This document shows, piece by piece, positions 25,688-34,360 of a DNA stretch of 64,000 nt. The notes beneath the pieces are model-generated. The model was not told where the DNA came from. It ran no database searches and was given only the letters and a program-made list of their open reading frames with translations. Position numbers and translations under genes: made by a program. This stretch comes from Microbacterium pullorum (lineage in GTDB: Bacteria > Actinomycetota > Actinomycetes > Actinomycetales > Microbacteriaceae). The number at the start of each line of letters is the position of its first letter. The stretch's first letter is position 1. The stretch is taken from the NCBI RefSeq assembly GCF_014836535.1, contig NZ_JACSQP010000001.1, positions 455,929 to 519,928 on the forward strand. Reading direction: 5' to 3'.

Positions 25688-26002
25688 CTAAGACTTCGTC
25701 CCCTGTACGAGCACGGCCAAAGTGTCCACGAGACCGGGGAATCGTTTCTCGAGGTCGGCGGTCCGCAACGAGAGCAGACATCTTGTGCCCTCAGGATCGT
25801 TCTGAACGATGCCGGCCTCGCGAAGAATCTTCACATGGTGGCTCAACGTCGATTGAGAAACTCCCACATCGAACTCACTACCCTGATGGATTCCCCCGTC
25901 GAGCAAGCCCGCGACGACAGCCAGACGCACCGGACTGCCGAGAGCGTGCATGACCTGATGGAGTTCGATCTCCTCGAGCACGGGGTGATGTATTGAGCGC
26001 AC
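25688..26002 (-). CDS. ArsR family regulator
   Basis: 104 residues, a single winged-helix domain: [19 protein letters not shown], recognition helix [19 protein letters not shown], wing [12 protein letters not shown]. No Cys pair for metal sensing (the ELCVCDL-type motif is absent), so a metal-independent, redox or metabolite sensor is likely. It diverges from the SDR gene at 26056 with a palindromic site in between, and should control that gene. Confidence 0.88.
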   Translation of the reverse strand: MRSIHHPVLEEIELHQVMHALGSPVRLAVVAGLLDGGIHQGSEFDVGVSQSTLSHHVKILREAGIVQNDPEGTRCLLSLRTADLEKRFPGLVDTLAVLVQGTKS

Positions 26003-26020
26003 GAACTGATCCTACCAAGC

Positions 26021-26043
26021 ATCGACGATCGACGATCATCGAT
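26021..26043. promoter_or_regulatory. Probable ArsR operator
   Basis: A 23-bp imperfect palindrome ATCGACGATC...ATCATCGAT lies in the 53-bp gap between the divergent ArsR and SDR genes. The internal direct repeat CGACGATC occurs twice. Position and symmetry fit a single ArsR dimer site covering both promoters. Confidence 0.55.
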
Positions 26044-26055
26044 AGAGTTGCCGGC

Positions 26056-26826
26056 ATGACAAACAGCCAGCATGAGTTCATCGGCAAACGCGTCGTCGTC
26101 ACAGGAGGAGCCCGCGGTATCGGACTTGCCGTCGCCACGCGGTTTGCGGCAGCAGGAGCAACCGTGGTGATCGGGTCCAGGTCGGCGCCACCGGCAGGGG
26201 TCGCGGCGTCATGGATTCCTGCGGACCTCAGCGATGCGGAGGGTGTCGCACGCTTTGCCCGCGCCGTTCTCGCAGATGGGCATGTGGATGTGCTGGTACA
26301 GAATGCCGCTGTGCTCACTGAAGAGGCACCGACTCTGAGCCTGCGCGACGAAACCTGGCAGGATGACCTCGCCACCAACCTTCTCGGGGTTGTGCGGCTG
26401 GACAGAGACATCGTGCCAACGATGATCGAGCGCGGGAGCGGTGTTGTCGTGCACGTCTCATCGATATCGAGCCACTACCCGCAGCCGGGGCAGGCGTCTT
26501 ACGCCGCCTCGAAAGCGGCGCTCAACGCGTACAGCCGCACCCTCGCGGTAGAGACAGGGAGAAGCGGAGTGCGGGTCCTCGTGGTCATCCCCGGGTTCAT
26601 CAAGACCGAGGGCGCGGCCGCTTCAATCGGCGAAGCTGCCGAGCGTCACGGCATATCGGCAAGCGAGATGGAACAGCAGATCGTCGAGCACCTCTCCATT
26701 CCGCTCGGTAAGCCGGGCAGGCCCGAAGACGCCGCGGAGCTCATCGCCTTCCTCGCTTCGGACCGAGCGGGTTGGCTGACCGGGGCCGAGTACCGCGTCG
26801 ACGGCGGCATCATCCCCACGCTGTAA
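26056..26826 (+). CDS. SDR family oxidoreductase
   Basis: 256 residues. [15 protein letters not shown] is the NAD(P) motif, the NNAG motif is replaced by VQNAAV, catalytic Ser is in VSSISS and [11 protein letters not shown] gives Yxxx[10 protein letters not shown] at the end is usual for FabG-like enzymes. Arg after the TGxxx motif hints at NADP. It is paired with the divergent ArsR gene, a layout common for ArsR-controlled quinone or aldehyde reductases. Confidence 0.87.
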   Translation: MTNSQHEFIGKRVVVTGGARGIGLAVATRFAAAGATVVIGSRSAPPAGVAASWIPADLSDAEGVARFARAVLADGHVDVLVQNAAVLTEEAPTLSLRDETWQDDLATNLLGVVRLDRDIVPTMIERGSGVVVHVSSISSHYPQPGQASYAASKAALNAYSRTLAVETGRSGVRVLVVIPGFIKTEGAAASIGEAAERHGISASEMEQQIVEHLSIPLGKPGRPEDAAELIAFLASDRAGWLTGAEYRVDGGIIPTL

Positions 26827-26840
26827 TCGACATCTGGACG

Positions 26841-26873
26841 AGGTGCGGGCGAAGGCATCCATCGCCCGCACCT
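26841..26873. terminator. Bidirectional hairpin terminator
   Basis: Perfect 12-bp stem AGGTGCGGGCGA (26841-26852) with 26862-26873 and a 9-nt loop; GACG/CGTC flanks extend it with one bulge. It lies between convergent SDR and condensation-domain genes, 14 bp after the SDR stop. Confidence 0.7.
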
Positions 26874-26934
26874 TCGTCGGCCCCACACGGCGCCGCGACC
26901 TCAGTCACCGCTGACGATGGTCGAGTCGCTCGCG

Positions 26935-28143
26935 CTAGATGGCAGAAGTCATTCTGCGAGCGATGCCGGTGACGAGCGTTCCGATCTGCTCGTGCGTCGT
27001 GAGGGTGAGCCGGAGTCGCCCTGCGTGGGTGAGAACGCCGAGGATGCGTTCGCCTACGACCTGCGTGGTCATCGTCGGGCCCCAGATCGCAGGTGCGTCG
27101 GAGCCATCATCTCTCGAAACGCCGAGATTGGTGATCTCCAGATCGGCTGCCGTTGCGGCGAGTATCGCCGCCTCGGCTTCGGCCGCATCGCCGGGATGCA
27201 GCGACGCAAGCATCGCGATCGATTCCGCTGCGCGATCCCGAGCGGACCGCAGCTGCGCGGACGCGCTCCGCGCCAGTGACCAGAGGTCGTCGTCCGCCGC
27301 CGCCCGCAGTGTCACCGTGGTCGCGACGAACCGATTGACCACGGCGTCGTCGAGTCCGAGGAGGGGGCGGAGGTCGATGGGCACATTGATGCGGATCTGC
27401 GTGCTCGCCATGACGTCCCGCAGCTCCAGTGCAGCGGCAGCGCACAGGACGCCTTGCACCGTCGAACCATTCTCGCGGGCGGCAGCACGGAGGTGTCCCG
27501 TGGTGGGTTCGTCGAGCTCGGCGCCGTCAATACTGGGCGGGGTGGCATCGAAAGGTCGGAGGGCCGCGTGTTCCGGTGTCACCTGGTCGGCCGGCTGGTC
27601 ACCAGCGGCCGGCGGCGGTGCGGCGGGCAGGCGTTGCAGGTGATCCTCTTGAGCGTCCGGCATGGTGCGCGCGCGCCGCGTCCGTCCAGCCAGTAAGGCC
27701 AGCAGATCGTGAACGGCGAGGAGGGCTCCGCGGCCGTCGCTGATCTGGTGAGAAAACGTCAGCAGCACGAACGGGGCGCGCGTCGGACCGCCTTCGGTGA
27801 TCAGTGTTGCACGGGCCAGCGGGCCGCTCATCGGGTCGATGGGGCGGGTCTGTTCGGTGGCGGCTTCGGTTTGCCAGTCGCTGTCCCGCACGTGCCTCAC
27901 GGGGATCGGGGCGTGGATCCGACGGAAGACCGCGCGGTCGCCATCTCGGTCGATGCGCACCATCAGGAGCGGATGCAGCGCTTGCAGTTCTGCCAGCGCC
28001 TGCTCCAGCTGCTCCGGGGAGACGGGTGAGGCCAGTTCGACGGCGAGCGAGAACTGCACCGGGTTGCGGGAAATATACAGGTCGATGATCCTCTCGAACC
28101 CTCCCAATGGGCGAAGAGCATCGGGTGTGCGGGACGTGTTCAT
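26935..28143 (-). CDS. Condensation-domain-like acyltransferase
   Basis: 402 residues of the CoA-dependent acyltransferase/condensation superfamily, alone without carrier or adenylation domains. The catalytic motif HQISDGRGALLAVHD (HxxxDG) is at about residues 128-135 and the second-lobe region (INVPIDLRPLLG) resembles the DFG-like bridging segment of PapA and alcohol acetyltransferase-type proteins. It could esterify an alcohol or sugar with an acyl-CoA or shut a polyketide onto an acceptor, but the substrate is not predictable. A Pro/Ala-rich linker at ~170-195 separates the lobes. Its promoter region, shared with the flavin oxidoreductase gene, has four GTGCTA-type half-sites. Confidence 0.75.
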   Translation of the reverse strand: MNTSRTPDALRPLGGFERIIDLYISRNPVQFSLAVELASPVSPEQLEQALAELQALHPLLMVRIDRDGDRAVFRRIHAPIPVRHVRDSDWQTEAATEQTRPIDPMSGPLARATLITEGGPTRAPFVLLTFSHQISDGRGALLAVHDLLALLAGRTRRARTMPDAQEDHLQRLPAAPPPAAGDQPADQVTPEHAALRPFDATPPSIDGAELDEPTTGHLRAAARENGSTVQGVLCAAAALELRDVMASTQIRINVPIDLRPLLGLDDAVVNRFVATTVTLRAAADDDLWSLARSASAQLRSARDRAAESIAMLASLHPGDAAEAEAAILAATAADLEITNLGVSRDDGSDAPAIWGPTMTTQVVGERILGVLTHAGRLRLTLTTHEQIGTLVTGIARRMTSAI

Positions 28144-28165
28144 CGAATCTCCGGTCTATCACGGC

Positions 28166-28200
28166 GTGCTAGCGTGCTCAGAAGTTAGCACAGCGTGCTA
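28166..28200. promoter_or_regulatory. Operator cluster between condensation-like and flavin oxidase genes
   Basis: GTGCTA half-sites occur at 28166-28171, 28174-28179 (GTGCTC) and 28195-28200, with the inverse TAGCAC at 28186-28191. TAGCAC-AGC-GTGCTA (28186-28200) is a perfect inverted repeat with a 3-bp spacer. They lie in the 130-bp divergent promoter region. The binding regulator is not encoded next to it; the TetR genes nearby have different operators. Confidence 0.5.
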
Positions 28201-28273
28201 CCGCGGATCGTCACTCTGCTGAGAACGCGCCGCTCAAGTTGGCTTCCGTGAATCCGAACGACGAGGAGAGAAA

Positions 28274-29665
28274 ATGTCGAACGACGCCGATCGGGACGCA
28301 TTGGCCAGCAGCTTGAGCGAAGCGCTGGGCGGGCGCGTGCTTCGGCCCGGAGACGATTCGTTCGAGACGGTTGCAGCGCTCTGGAGCGCGCGCCGGACGC
28401 ATCATCCTGATCTCATCGCCCTCGTGGCGGGTGCTGCAGATGTCCAGCGCGTGCTCAAAGCGGTCCCCGCTGAGGTGCCGATCGCAGTCCGTGGTGGAGG
28501 CCATGACTGGGTGGGCCGAGCGCACGTGGAGGGTGGCATCACGCTCGACCTCTCACAGATGCGCGGCGTCCAGATCGATGCGCGGGCTGGGACGGCCAAG
28601 GTCCAAGGTGGAGCGCGGCTGGATGACTTGATCGACGCCGCCGCCGAACATGATCTCGTTGCAGCAGTCGGCACCGTCAATGAGGTCGGCTTCGCCGGGC
28701 TCGCCCTCGGCGGCGGATACGGCCCCTATCTCGGAACTCTCGGTCTCGCGGCCGACACCATCATCTCGGCGGAGGTTGTGCTTGCCGACGGGTCGATCGT
28801 GAGAGCATCCGACGAAGAGAGGGCGGACCTGCTGTGGGCACTTCGAGGTGGCGGCGGGAACTTCGGCGTCGTCACCTCTCTTGAGATTTCGCTGGAAGAG
28901 ATGCCGGCCATGCTTGCTGGCGCCGTCGTCTTCAGCGCGACCGAGCTGAGCGAAGTACTCACCTCCCTCGAACGAATCCTCCCCACTGTTCCGGATCAGC
29001 TCGCTGTCAGTCCTGCGATCGGCAGCGGCCCCGACGGCGGTGCCGCGCTGCTCGTGTCGCTGAACTGGAACGGCGAAGCGGGCGAGGGCTCCGAATGGGT
29101 ACGGGCAATCGAACGGATGGGTACGCCTCTCGCATCCACAATCGGACCTGCCACGCCAACGCAGGCGCTGCACGCGCTCGATGGAATGTTCCCCTCAGGG
29201 CGCCACTACACCCTGCGCACCGCGTCCGTGGCCACCCTCACCCCTGCGGTCATCGAGATTCTCGTGGACGGGGAACGATGCCGCACATCTCCCTTGAGTG
29301 CGATCAACATCCACCACTTCCACGGTGCCGCCACCCGCGTCGGCGCCGAATACTCCGCCTGGGCGCTTCGAGAACCACATCTCATGATCGAGATCATCGC
29401 CGCCACCGCGGATGCGGAAGGGCACGACGAGCAGATCGCCTGGGCGGATCGCATACTCGATGCGCTCCGACCGCTCGCTCTCCCTGCTGCGTACCCGAAC
29501 CTCCTCTCGCCGGGCGACAGTGCACGCGCGGCCGCAATCTACGGCAACAACCTCGCCCGGCTCAACGCCGTGAAACGCGATGTGGACCCGACCGGCAGGT
29601 TCACCGGCATCCCCATGGGGTTGCCTCATCGCCCTCTTCCTGGACGCGCGGATCATCAACGATGA
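28274..29665 (+). CDS. FAD-binding (berberine-bridge-like) oxidoreductase
   Basis: 463 residues. VRGGGHDWVGRAHV is the p-cresol methylhydroxylase-type FAD loop with the His used for covalent FAD linkage, LALGGGYGPYLGTLGLAADTII the second flavin loop, and YGNNLARLNAVKRDVDPTGRF the BBE C-terminal motif. The Cys that makes the second covalent bond in bicovalent enzymes is absent (NEVGFAGLALGGG in place of CxxVGxxG). GAGGAGAG precedes the ATG at 28274. Substrates of the family are sugars, aromatic alcohols or natural-product intermediates. It is divergent from the condensation-like gene, so both may work in one small pathway. Confidence 0.82.
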   Translation: MSNDADRDALASSLSEALGGRVLRPGDDSFETVAALWSARRTHHPDLIALVAGAADVQRVLKAVPAEVPIAVRGGGHDWVGRAHVEGGITLDLSQMRGVQIDARAGTAKVQGGARLDDLIDAAAEHDLVAAVGTVNEVGFAGLALGGGYGPYLGTLGLAADTIISAEVVLADGSIVRASDEERADLLWALRGGGGNFGVVTSLEISLEEMPAMLAGAVVFSATELSEVLTSLERILPTVPDQLAVSPAIGSGPDGGAALLVSLNWNGEAGEGSEWVRAIERMGTPLASTIGPATPTQALHALDGMFPSGRHYTLRTASVATLTPAVIEILVDGERCRTSPLSAINIHHFHGAATRVGAEYSAWALREPHLMIEIIAATADAEGHDEQIAWADRILDALRPLALPAAYPNLLSPGDSARAAAIYGNNLARLNAVKRDVDPTGRFTGIPMGLPHRPLPGRADHQR

Positions 29666-29720
29666 GACGACAGCGCGCGCACTGGCCGAAGATGCCTGAT
29701 CCCTTGATCTGTCATGCGGG

Positions 29721-29738
29721 TGAGTGTACGATCACTCA
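29721..29738. promoter_or_regulatory. TetR operator, copy 1 (TGAGTG-N6-CACTCA)
   Basis: A perfect 6-bp inverted pair with a 6-bp spacer, ending one base before the TetR start codon. The same site with the same spacer occurs at 30336-30353 before the MFS gene, so the TetR protein should repress itself and the exporter. Confidence 0.75.
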
Positions 29739-29739
29739 T

Positions 29740-30306
29740 ATGCCGCCGACCCGCAGCTCGACTCTCTCCACCGCCGAAGCCCGGCGGCCGCTGGTGGCGG
29801 CAGCCGCGATGGCGGCCTTCGCCCGTCGCGGCTACTACGCCACGACCGTCGCTGATGTCGCTCGCGAGGCGAAGATCTCACCGGCCTACGTGTTCAAGCT
29901 CTACGCCGGCAAGGAGGGGCTTTTCGTCGCAGCGCTCGAAGCCTGCTTCGACGCGATCATTCATGCCCTGGACGAGGGAGCGGACGCGGCGGTGGAACGC
30001 ACCCCGGGTGCGATCCTCGACGCGATGGGCGATGCTTATGCGCGTCTCATCTCCGACCGCACACTCCTGATGTTGCAGGTGCACGCTCAGTCGGTCGCCG
30101 ACATCCCCGAGATCGGAGCCGCCCTGCGCTCCGGCCTCGGCCAGATAATCACCTTCGCCCAAACTCGCTCATCGGGCACGGATGAGCAAGTGCAGCGGTT
30201 CATCGCCTATGGGCAGCTCTGTCACCTCATCGTGACGGCTCAGCTCGATGGCCGCGAGGAGACATGGGCTGCCCTCCTCACCAGGGGCATCAGTCACCCT
30301 GAATGA
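29740..30306 (+). CDS. TetR family repressor of the adjacent efflux gene
   Basis: 188 residues. Helix-turn-helix at about residues 14-58 (LVAAAAMAAFARRGYYATTV, then ISPAYVFKLYAGKEGLF). The ATG at 29740 abuts operator copy 1; no ribosome site is visible upstream, so a leaderless mRNA is likely. Start codons further upstream would read through the flavin oxidase gene. The MFS gene downstream carries operator copy 2, which makes it the predicted target. Confidence 0.87.
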   Translation: MPPTRSSTLSTAEARRPLVAAAAMAAFARRGYYATTVADVAREAKISPAYVFKLYAGKEGLFVAALEACFDAIIHALDEGADAAVERTPGAILDAMGDAYARLISDRTLLMLQVHAQSVADIPEIGAALRSGLGQIITFAQTRSSGTDEQVQRFIAYGQLCHLIVTAQLDGREETWAALLTRGISHPE

Positions 30307-30324
30307 GGGTGGGCCCTTTTTTTT
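30295..30324 (+). terminator. Hairpin plus T8 at the end of the TetR gene
   Basis: CACCCT (30295-30300) pairs with AGGGTG (30306-30311) across the stop codon, with GGCCC and then eight T (30317-30324). It should separate TetR transcription from the MFS promoter just downstream. A T-run of this length is rare in the window. Confidence 0.55.
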
Positions 30325-30335
30325 GGGTCGAAGAG

Positions 30336-30353
30336 TGAGTGATGAGTCACTCA
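30336..30353. promoter_or_regulatory. TetR operator, copy 2, before the MFS gene
   Basis: TGAGTG-ATGAGT-CACTCA, same half-sites and spacer as copy 1 at 29721. The site is 103 bp upstream of the MFS start codon. Confidence 0.75.
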
Positions 30354-30456
30354 TTCAGATGCCCGCCCTCTGTAACCAACACTCAGCCCCGGGCGCCAAC
30401 CCGGGGGCGGCGTCTGGCAGCTGCCGGCGCCCGCAACGTCGAAAGGACAACTCGAT

Positions 30457-31926
30457 ATGACCCTTCTCACCTCCACCTCCGTGACGTCGGATCGTTCGAC
30501 GTCACGGAGCGCTCGCCGTTGGCTGGCGCTCAGCATCCTCGCGCTCGCACAGTTCCTCGTCGTGCTCGATGCTTCTATCGTCAACATCGCGCTCCCGGTC
30601 CTGGGCGAACAGCTCGACATGACCACGGCTGCCTTGGCGTGGGTGGTCACCGCCTACGTGCTCGCGTTCGGTGGTCTGCTGCTCCTCGGCGGACGCCTCG
30701 CCGACCGTTTCGGACACCGGCGAGTCTTCCTCATCGGGATCTCGGGGTTCGTGGCGGCGTCTGCGCTCGCGGGGCTCTCCGCCAGCAGCGAAGTCCTCCT
30801 CGCCGCTCGCGCGCTGCAGGGGACGTCTGCCGCCCTCCTCGCACCCGCGGCTTTGGCTCTGCTCACTCTTCTCTTCCCGGAAACCAAGGCACGCACCAAG
30901 GCGCTTGGCGTCTGGGGAGCGGTCGCGGGCATCGGATCCGCGGCGGGTGTGCTTCTCGGTGGGGTCCTCACAGCCAGCTTCGGCTGGCAGGCGGTGTTCT
31001 TCGTGAACGTCCCGGTCGGTGCCCTCGTGCTCATCGTCATCCCATTGCTCATCACTCGTGACGATGCGGCAGCCAAGAACAGGCTGGACATTCCCGGAGC
31101 CGTCACCGTGACCGCGGCCCTCGTCGCACTCGTGGGGGCCTTCAGCGCGGTTGAGCAACAGGGATTCTTCCATCCGGTCCCGTTTGTGCTGCTCGTGGCG
31201 GCCTTCGCCTTCGGCATCGCATTCGTCATCATCGAGCGCCGCGCCGCAGCCCCATTGGTTCCGCTGGATGTCTTCCGTAACCGTGACCTCGCACTCGGCA
31301 ACCTCGTCATGCTGCTTTTCGGTGCTGTCACCGTCGCGCTCTTCTTCGCACTGTCGGTGTACATGCAGGCGATCCTCGAGTACGACGCGATGACCGCAGG
31401 GCTCGCTCAGCTCCCCCTCGCGGGTGCACTGGTCGTGATCGCAGGAGTGGTTCCCGCACTCATCGCTCGCCTGGGCACCCGCCCTGTTCTCCTCGGCTCA
31501 CTTCTCGTACTCGCGGCCGGCCTCGCCTGGCTCGCGGCAGCGCCGGCGGACGCCGTCTTCGTGACGCAGATCCTCGGACCGACGCTGTTGATCGGGGTCG
31601 GCCTCGGTGGTGGCTTCATCGCGACGACGCAGTTGGGGGTGGAAGGCGTCGAGGGCGGTGAGGCAGGGCTGGCCGGCGGACTGATCAACACCAGTCAGCA
31701 GTTCGGTGGCGCCCTGGGAATCGCCCTCCTCGGGACGATCGCCGGCCTGCGGACCACGGCACTCGAGGAACGCGGAGCTGCCCCCGTCGACGCGCTCGCC
31801 GGGGGATTCTCGTGGCTCTTCCTGTCTGCGGCAGTTCTGTCGATAGCAGGCGGTACCGCTGTCGCCGTTTGGCGCCGAGTGCAGACCACCCCGAGAGGCG
31901 GCAGCTCGGCTGGCGATCAGGCCTGA
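30457..31926 (+). CDS. DHA2-family (EmrB/QacA-type) MFS exporter
   Basis: 489 residues with 14 hydrophobic segments. DASIVNIALPVLGEQL in segment 1 is motif D1 of drug:proton antiporters with 14 helices, GGRLADRFGHRRVFL is MFS motif A, and GSAAGVLLGGVLTASFGWQ is motif C of antiporters. It should export a hydrophobic drug or metabolite. GAAAGGA lies 10 nt before the ATG. Regulated by the upstream TetR gene through the operator at 30336. Confidence 0.9.
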   Translation: MTLLTSTSVTSDRSTSRSARRWLALSILALAQFLVVLDASIVNIALPVLGEQLDMTTAALAWVVTAYVLAFGGLLLLGGRLADRFGHRRVFLIGISGFVAASALAGLSASSEVLLAARALQGTSAALLAPAALALLTLLFPETKARTKALGVWGAVAGIGSAAGVLLGGVLTASFGWQAVFFVNVPVGALVLIVIPLLITRDDAAAKNRLDIPGAVTVTAALVALVGAFSAVEQQGFFHPVPFVLLVAAFAFGIAFVIIERRAAAPLVPLDVFRNRDLALGNLVMLLFGAVTVALFFALSVYMQAILEYDAMTAGLAQLPLAGALVVIAGVVPALIARLGTRPVLLGSLLVLAAGLAWLAAAPADAVFVTQILGPTLLIGVGLGGGFIATTQLGVEGVEGGEAGLAGGLINTSQQFGGALGIALLGTIAGLRTTALEERGAAPVDALAGGFSWLFLSAAVLSIAGGTAVAVWRRVQTTPRGGSSAGDQA

Positions 31927-32009
31927 TCAGCGGAAACGCATGCGGCGACGCGCCCCCAGCTGTTTCGGTGGAGCACAAGCGGGAATCAGCTTGTCGCTGT
32001 TGCGCGAAG

Positions 32010-32049
32010 GGCCCCGGCCGGCTGCTCGCATCGAGCACCGGTCGGGGCC
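32010..32049. terminator. Hairpin terminator after the MFS gene
   Basis: GGCCCCG-G-CCGG with TGCTCG (32010-32028) pairs with CGAGCA and CCGGTCGGGGCC (32032-32049) around a 3-nt centre, with a few mismatches. No T-run. It sits 84 bp after the MFS stop; the 332-bp gap also holds paired element 6 at 32112. Confidence 0.55.
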
Positions 32050-32111
32050 TCTGTCGTGCCGCACGGTCTCGCGGTCGGACGTCGCACGGGCGGTCGTGGG
32101 TCGGGGAGACC

Positions 32112-32183
32112 GTCGGAATTCAGGCGCAGGGCGCCACGCGGCACGTGGCGGCGAGGATTCGGCCGCTCAGCAGGAATTCCGAC
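32112..32183. repeat. Paired GAATTC element 6 (72 bp)
   Basis: Left arm GTCGGAATTCAGGC (32112-32125, consensus) and right arm GCAGGAATTCCGAC (32170-32183, two changes), 44-bp interior, arm starts 58 bp apart. It lies between co-directed MFS and ligase genes, 76 bp before the ligase start. Confidence 0.85.
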
Positions 32184-32258
32184 AGTCGGTGTGGACCTCG
32201 TCGGTGCGGCGCCGCGCGAGCCTGACTCGCTGTCGGATGCTGGTGGCAGACTGACCGC

Positions 32259-33779
32259 ATGCTGCTCGCCGAGCTCGTGGACACCGCCGACGCCGTGGCG
32301 GTCACACGCTCGCGGCGCGCGAAGGTCGACACGCTCGCCGCACTGCTGCGGCGCCTCGAGCCCGACGACCTCGCTCCCGTGCTCGGGCTGCTGCTGGGGA
32401 GCCCGCGGCAGGGCCGCATCGGAGTCGGCTGGCGCAGTCTGGCCGCGGCAACGGGGGAGCCGGCGGCGGAACCCACGCTGACGATCGCCGACGTCGACAC
32501 GACGCTCGACGGCCTCGCCACGATGTCGGGCCCGGGCTCCGCGGCGCGGCGCTCCGCCGCCCTCGCCGCCCTGCTCGCGAACGCGACGAACGGGGAGCAG
32601 GAGTTCCTGCGGCGATCCCTGCTGGGGGACGTGCGCACCGGGGCGCTCGAGGGGGTCGTCACCGATGCGATCGCTGCTGCCGCCGAACGTCCCATCGCCG
32701 CTGTCCGGCGGGCGGCGATGCTCTCGGGCGACCTCGGCGAGACCGCGCGTATCGCCCTGCACGGCACGGCGGCCGACCTGGCGGCGACCGGTCTGGTGGT
32801 GGGGCGCGCGGTGCTCCCGATGCTCGCGAGTACGGCGAGCACTGCTGCGGACGCGCTCGCGGCGGTGGGCGAGGCCTCCGTGGAGTACAAGCTCGACGGA
32901 GCGCGCATCCAGGTGCACCGCAGCGGCCATGACGTGCGCATCTTCACCCGCAACCTCGCCGACATCACCCACCGCCTGCCTGAGATCGCCGACATCGTGC
33001 GGGCCATGCCGGTGCGCGACGTCGTGCTCGACGGCGAGACGCTCGCCCTCGATGAGAACGAGGCGCCGCGCCCGTTTCAGGAAACGATGGCGCGGTTCGG
33101 CGCCGAGGCGGCTCGCGACCTCGTGCTGCATCCGTGGTTCTTCGACGTGCTGCACCTGGACGGTCGCGACCTGATCGACGAGCCGCTGCGCACCCGCATG
33201 GCCGAGCTCGCCCGCATCGCGCCGGCCCACCGCATCCGCGGCGAGGTCACGGCCGATCCCGAGATCGCCGAACGGGTGAGCCGCGAGGCCCTCGCCGCCG
33301 GACACGAGGGCGTCGTCGTGAAGGCCATCGACTCGACCTACGCGGCCGGCCGGCGCGGGTCGAGCTGGATCAAGGTCAAGCCGGTCCACACCTTCGACCT
33401 CGTCGTGCTCGCGGTCGAGCAGGGGTCGGGGCGTCGCGCGGGGATGCTCTCGAACATCCATCTCGGTGCGCTCGACCCCCTCGGCGAGTTCGGTGAACCC
33501 GGGGCGTTCGTGATGGTCGGGAAGACCTTCAAAGGGCTGACGGATGCCACGCTGCGCTGGCAGACCGAGCGCTTCCCGACCATCGAGACCCATCGCACCG
33601 CGGGCACGGTCTGGGTCGAGCCGGTCACGGTCGTCGAGACCGCGATCGACGGCGTGCAGCGCTCGCCCCGCTATCCCGGGGGGATCGCGCTGCGCTTCGC
33701 GCGCGTAAAGGCCTACCGCGACGACAAACGCCCGGCGGATGCCGACACGATCCAGACGCTGCGTGGCCTGCTCCGCTAG
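32259..33779 (+). CDS. ligB: ATP-dependent DNA ligase, LigB type
   Basis: 506 residues, the size of mycobacterial LigB. An N-terminal helical DNA-binding domain (residues 1-200) is followed by the adenylation domain with the nucleophile Lys in VEYKLDGARIQVH, motif III FDVLHLDG, motif IV EGVVVKAI and motif V SSWIKVKP, then an OB domain. It seals nicks using ATP, in addition to the NAD-dependent replicative LigA that the cell must also have. No Ku or polymerase domain is present, so it is not the NHEJ ligase LigD. Confidence 0.92.
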   Translation: MLLAELVDTADAVAVTRSRRAKVDTLAALLRRLEPDDLAPVLGLLLGSPRQGRIGVGWRSLAAATGEPAAEPTLTIADVDTTLDGLATMSGPGSAARRSAALAALLANATNGEQEFLRRSLLGDVRTGALEGVVTDAIAAAAERPIAAVRRAAMLSGDLGETARIALHGTAADLAATGLVVGRAVLPMLASTASTAADALAAVGEASVEYKLDGARIQVHRSGHDVRIFTRNLADITHRLPEIADIVRAMPVRDVVLDGETLALDENEAPRPFQETMARFGAEAARDLVLHPWFFDVLHLDGRDLIDEPLRTRMAELARIAPAHRIRGEVTADPEIAERVSREALAAGHEGVVVKAIDSTYAAGRRGSSWIKVKPVHTFDLVVLAVEQGSGRRAGMLSNIHLGALDPLGEFGEPGAFVMVGKTFKGLTDATLRWQTERFPTIETHRTAGTVWVEPVTVVETAIDGVQRSPRYPGGIALRFARVKAYRDDKRPADADTIQTLRGLLR

Positions 33780-33803
33780 ACAGCGGTGGCGGCGCGATCG
33801 CCG

Positions 33804-34181
33804 TCACCCTTCATCGCGCGGCGGCAGTTGCTGGAGCGTCCAGGTGTTGCCGTCGGGATCGTCGAAGGTCACGAACCGGCCCCACGACTGCTCGTCGACG
33901 CCCCGTGCCTCAACGCCCGCGGCGCGCAGGTCGGACAGCGCCGCGTCGGCATCCGGGACGACGACCTGGATGGAGTCCTGATCGCCCGGCTGCATCCGGG
34001 AGCCGAGCCCGGTGCCGAAGGCGATCGAGCAGGCGGAACCGGGCGGGGTCATCTGCACGAAGCGCAGTCCGTCGAACGGCACCTGGTCGTGGTCGGCGGA
34101 GAAGCCGATCCTCGTGTAGAACTCCTTTGCGCGGTCGACATCCGTCACCGGCACGAAGATGAGTTCGATCTTCCAGTCCAT
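33804..34181 (-). CDS. VOC (glyoxalase/bleomycin-resistance) family protein
   Basis: 125 residues forming two babbb units: WKIELIFVPVTDVDRAKEFY and then IQVVVPDADAALSDLRAAGV, ending FVTFDDPDGNTWTLQQL, the standard VOC C-terminus. GAGGAG 6 nt before the ATG at 34181 sets the start; an earlier in-frame start at 34229 would give 16 extra residues without a ribosome site. Metal ligands are not fully conserved by eye. The reaction is unknown. Confidence 0.85.
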   Translation of the reverse strand: MDWKIELIFVPVTDVDRAKEFYTRIGFSADHDQVPFDGLRFVQMTPPGSACSIAFGTGLGSRMQPGDQDSIQVVVPDADAALSDLRAAGVEARGVDEQSWGRFVTFDDPDGNTWTLQQLPPRDEG

Positions 34182-34360
34182 GGCGTGCTCCTCGGCCCGG
34201 GATCCCGGCGGGATCGCTGTGTCGCTCACGGTACGCGGGGGAGCGGACAGATCATGTCCTCAATGAAACCGGTGTGGTCGGGCTTGGGTGGGCGGCGTCG
34301 TCTGTGCCAACTCGCGCGGCACGCTCGAGATCACCTCACTGACCGACTGAAGGAGCACAC

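Noticed and set aside
32259..33779. Non-homologous end-joining ligase
   Set aside because: No polymerase or phosphoesterase domain and no ku gene; domain layout is that of LigB.
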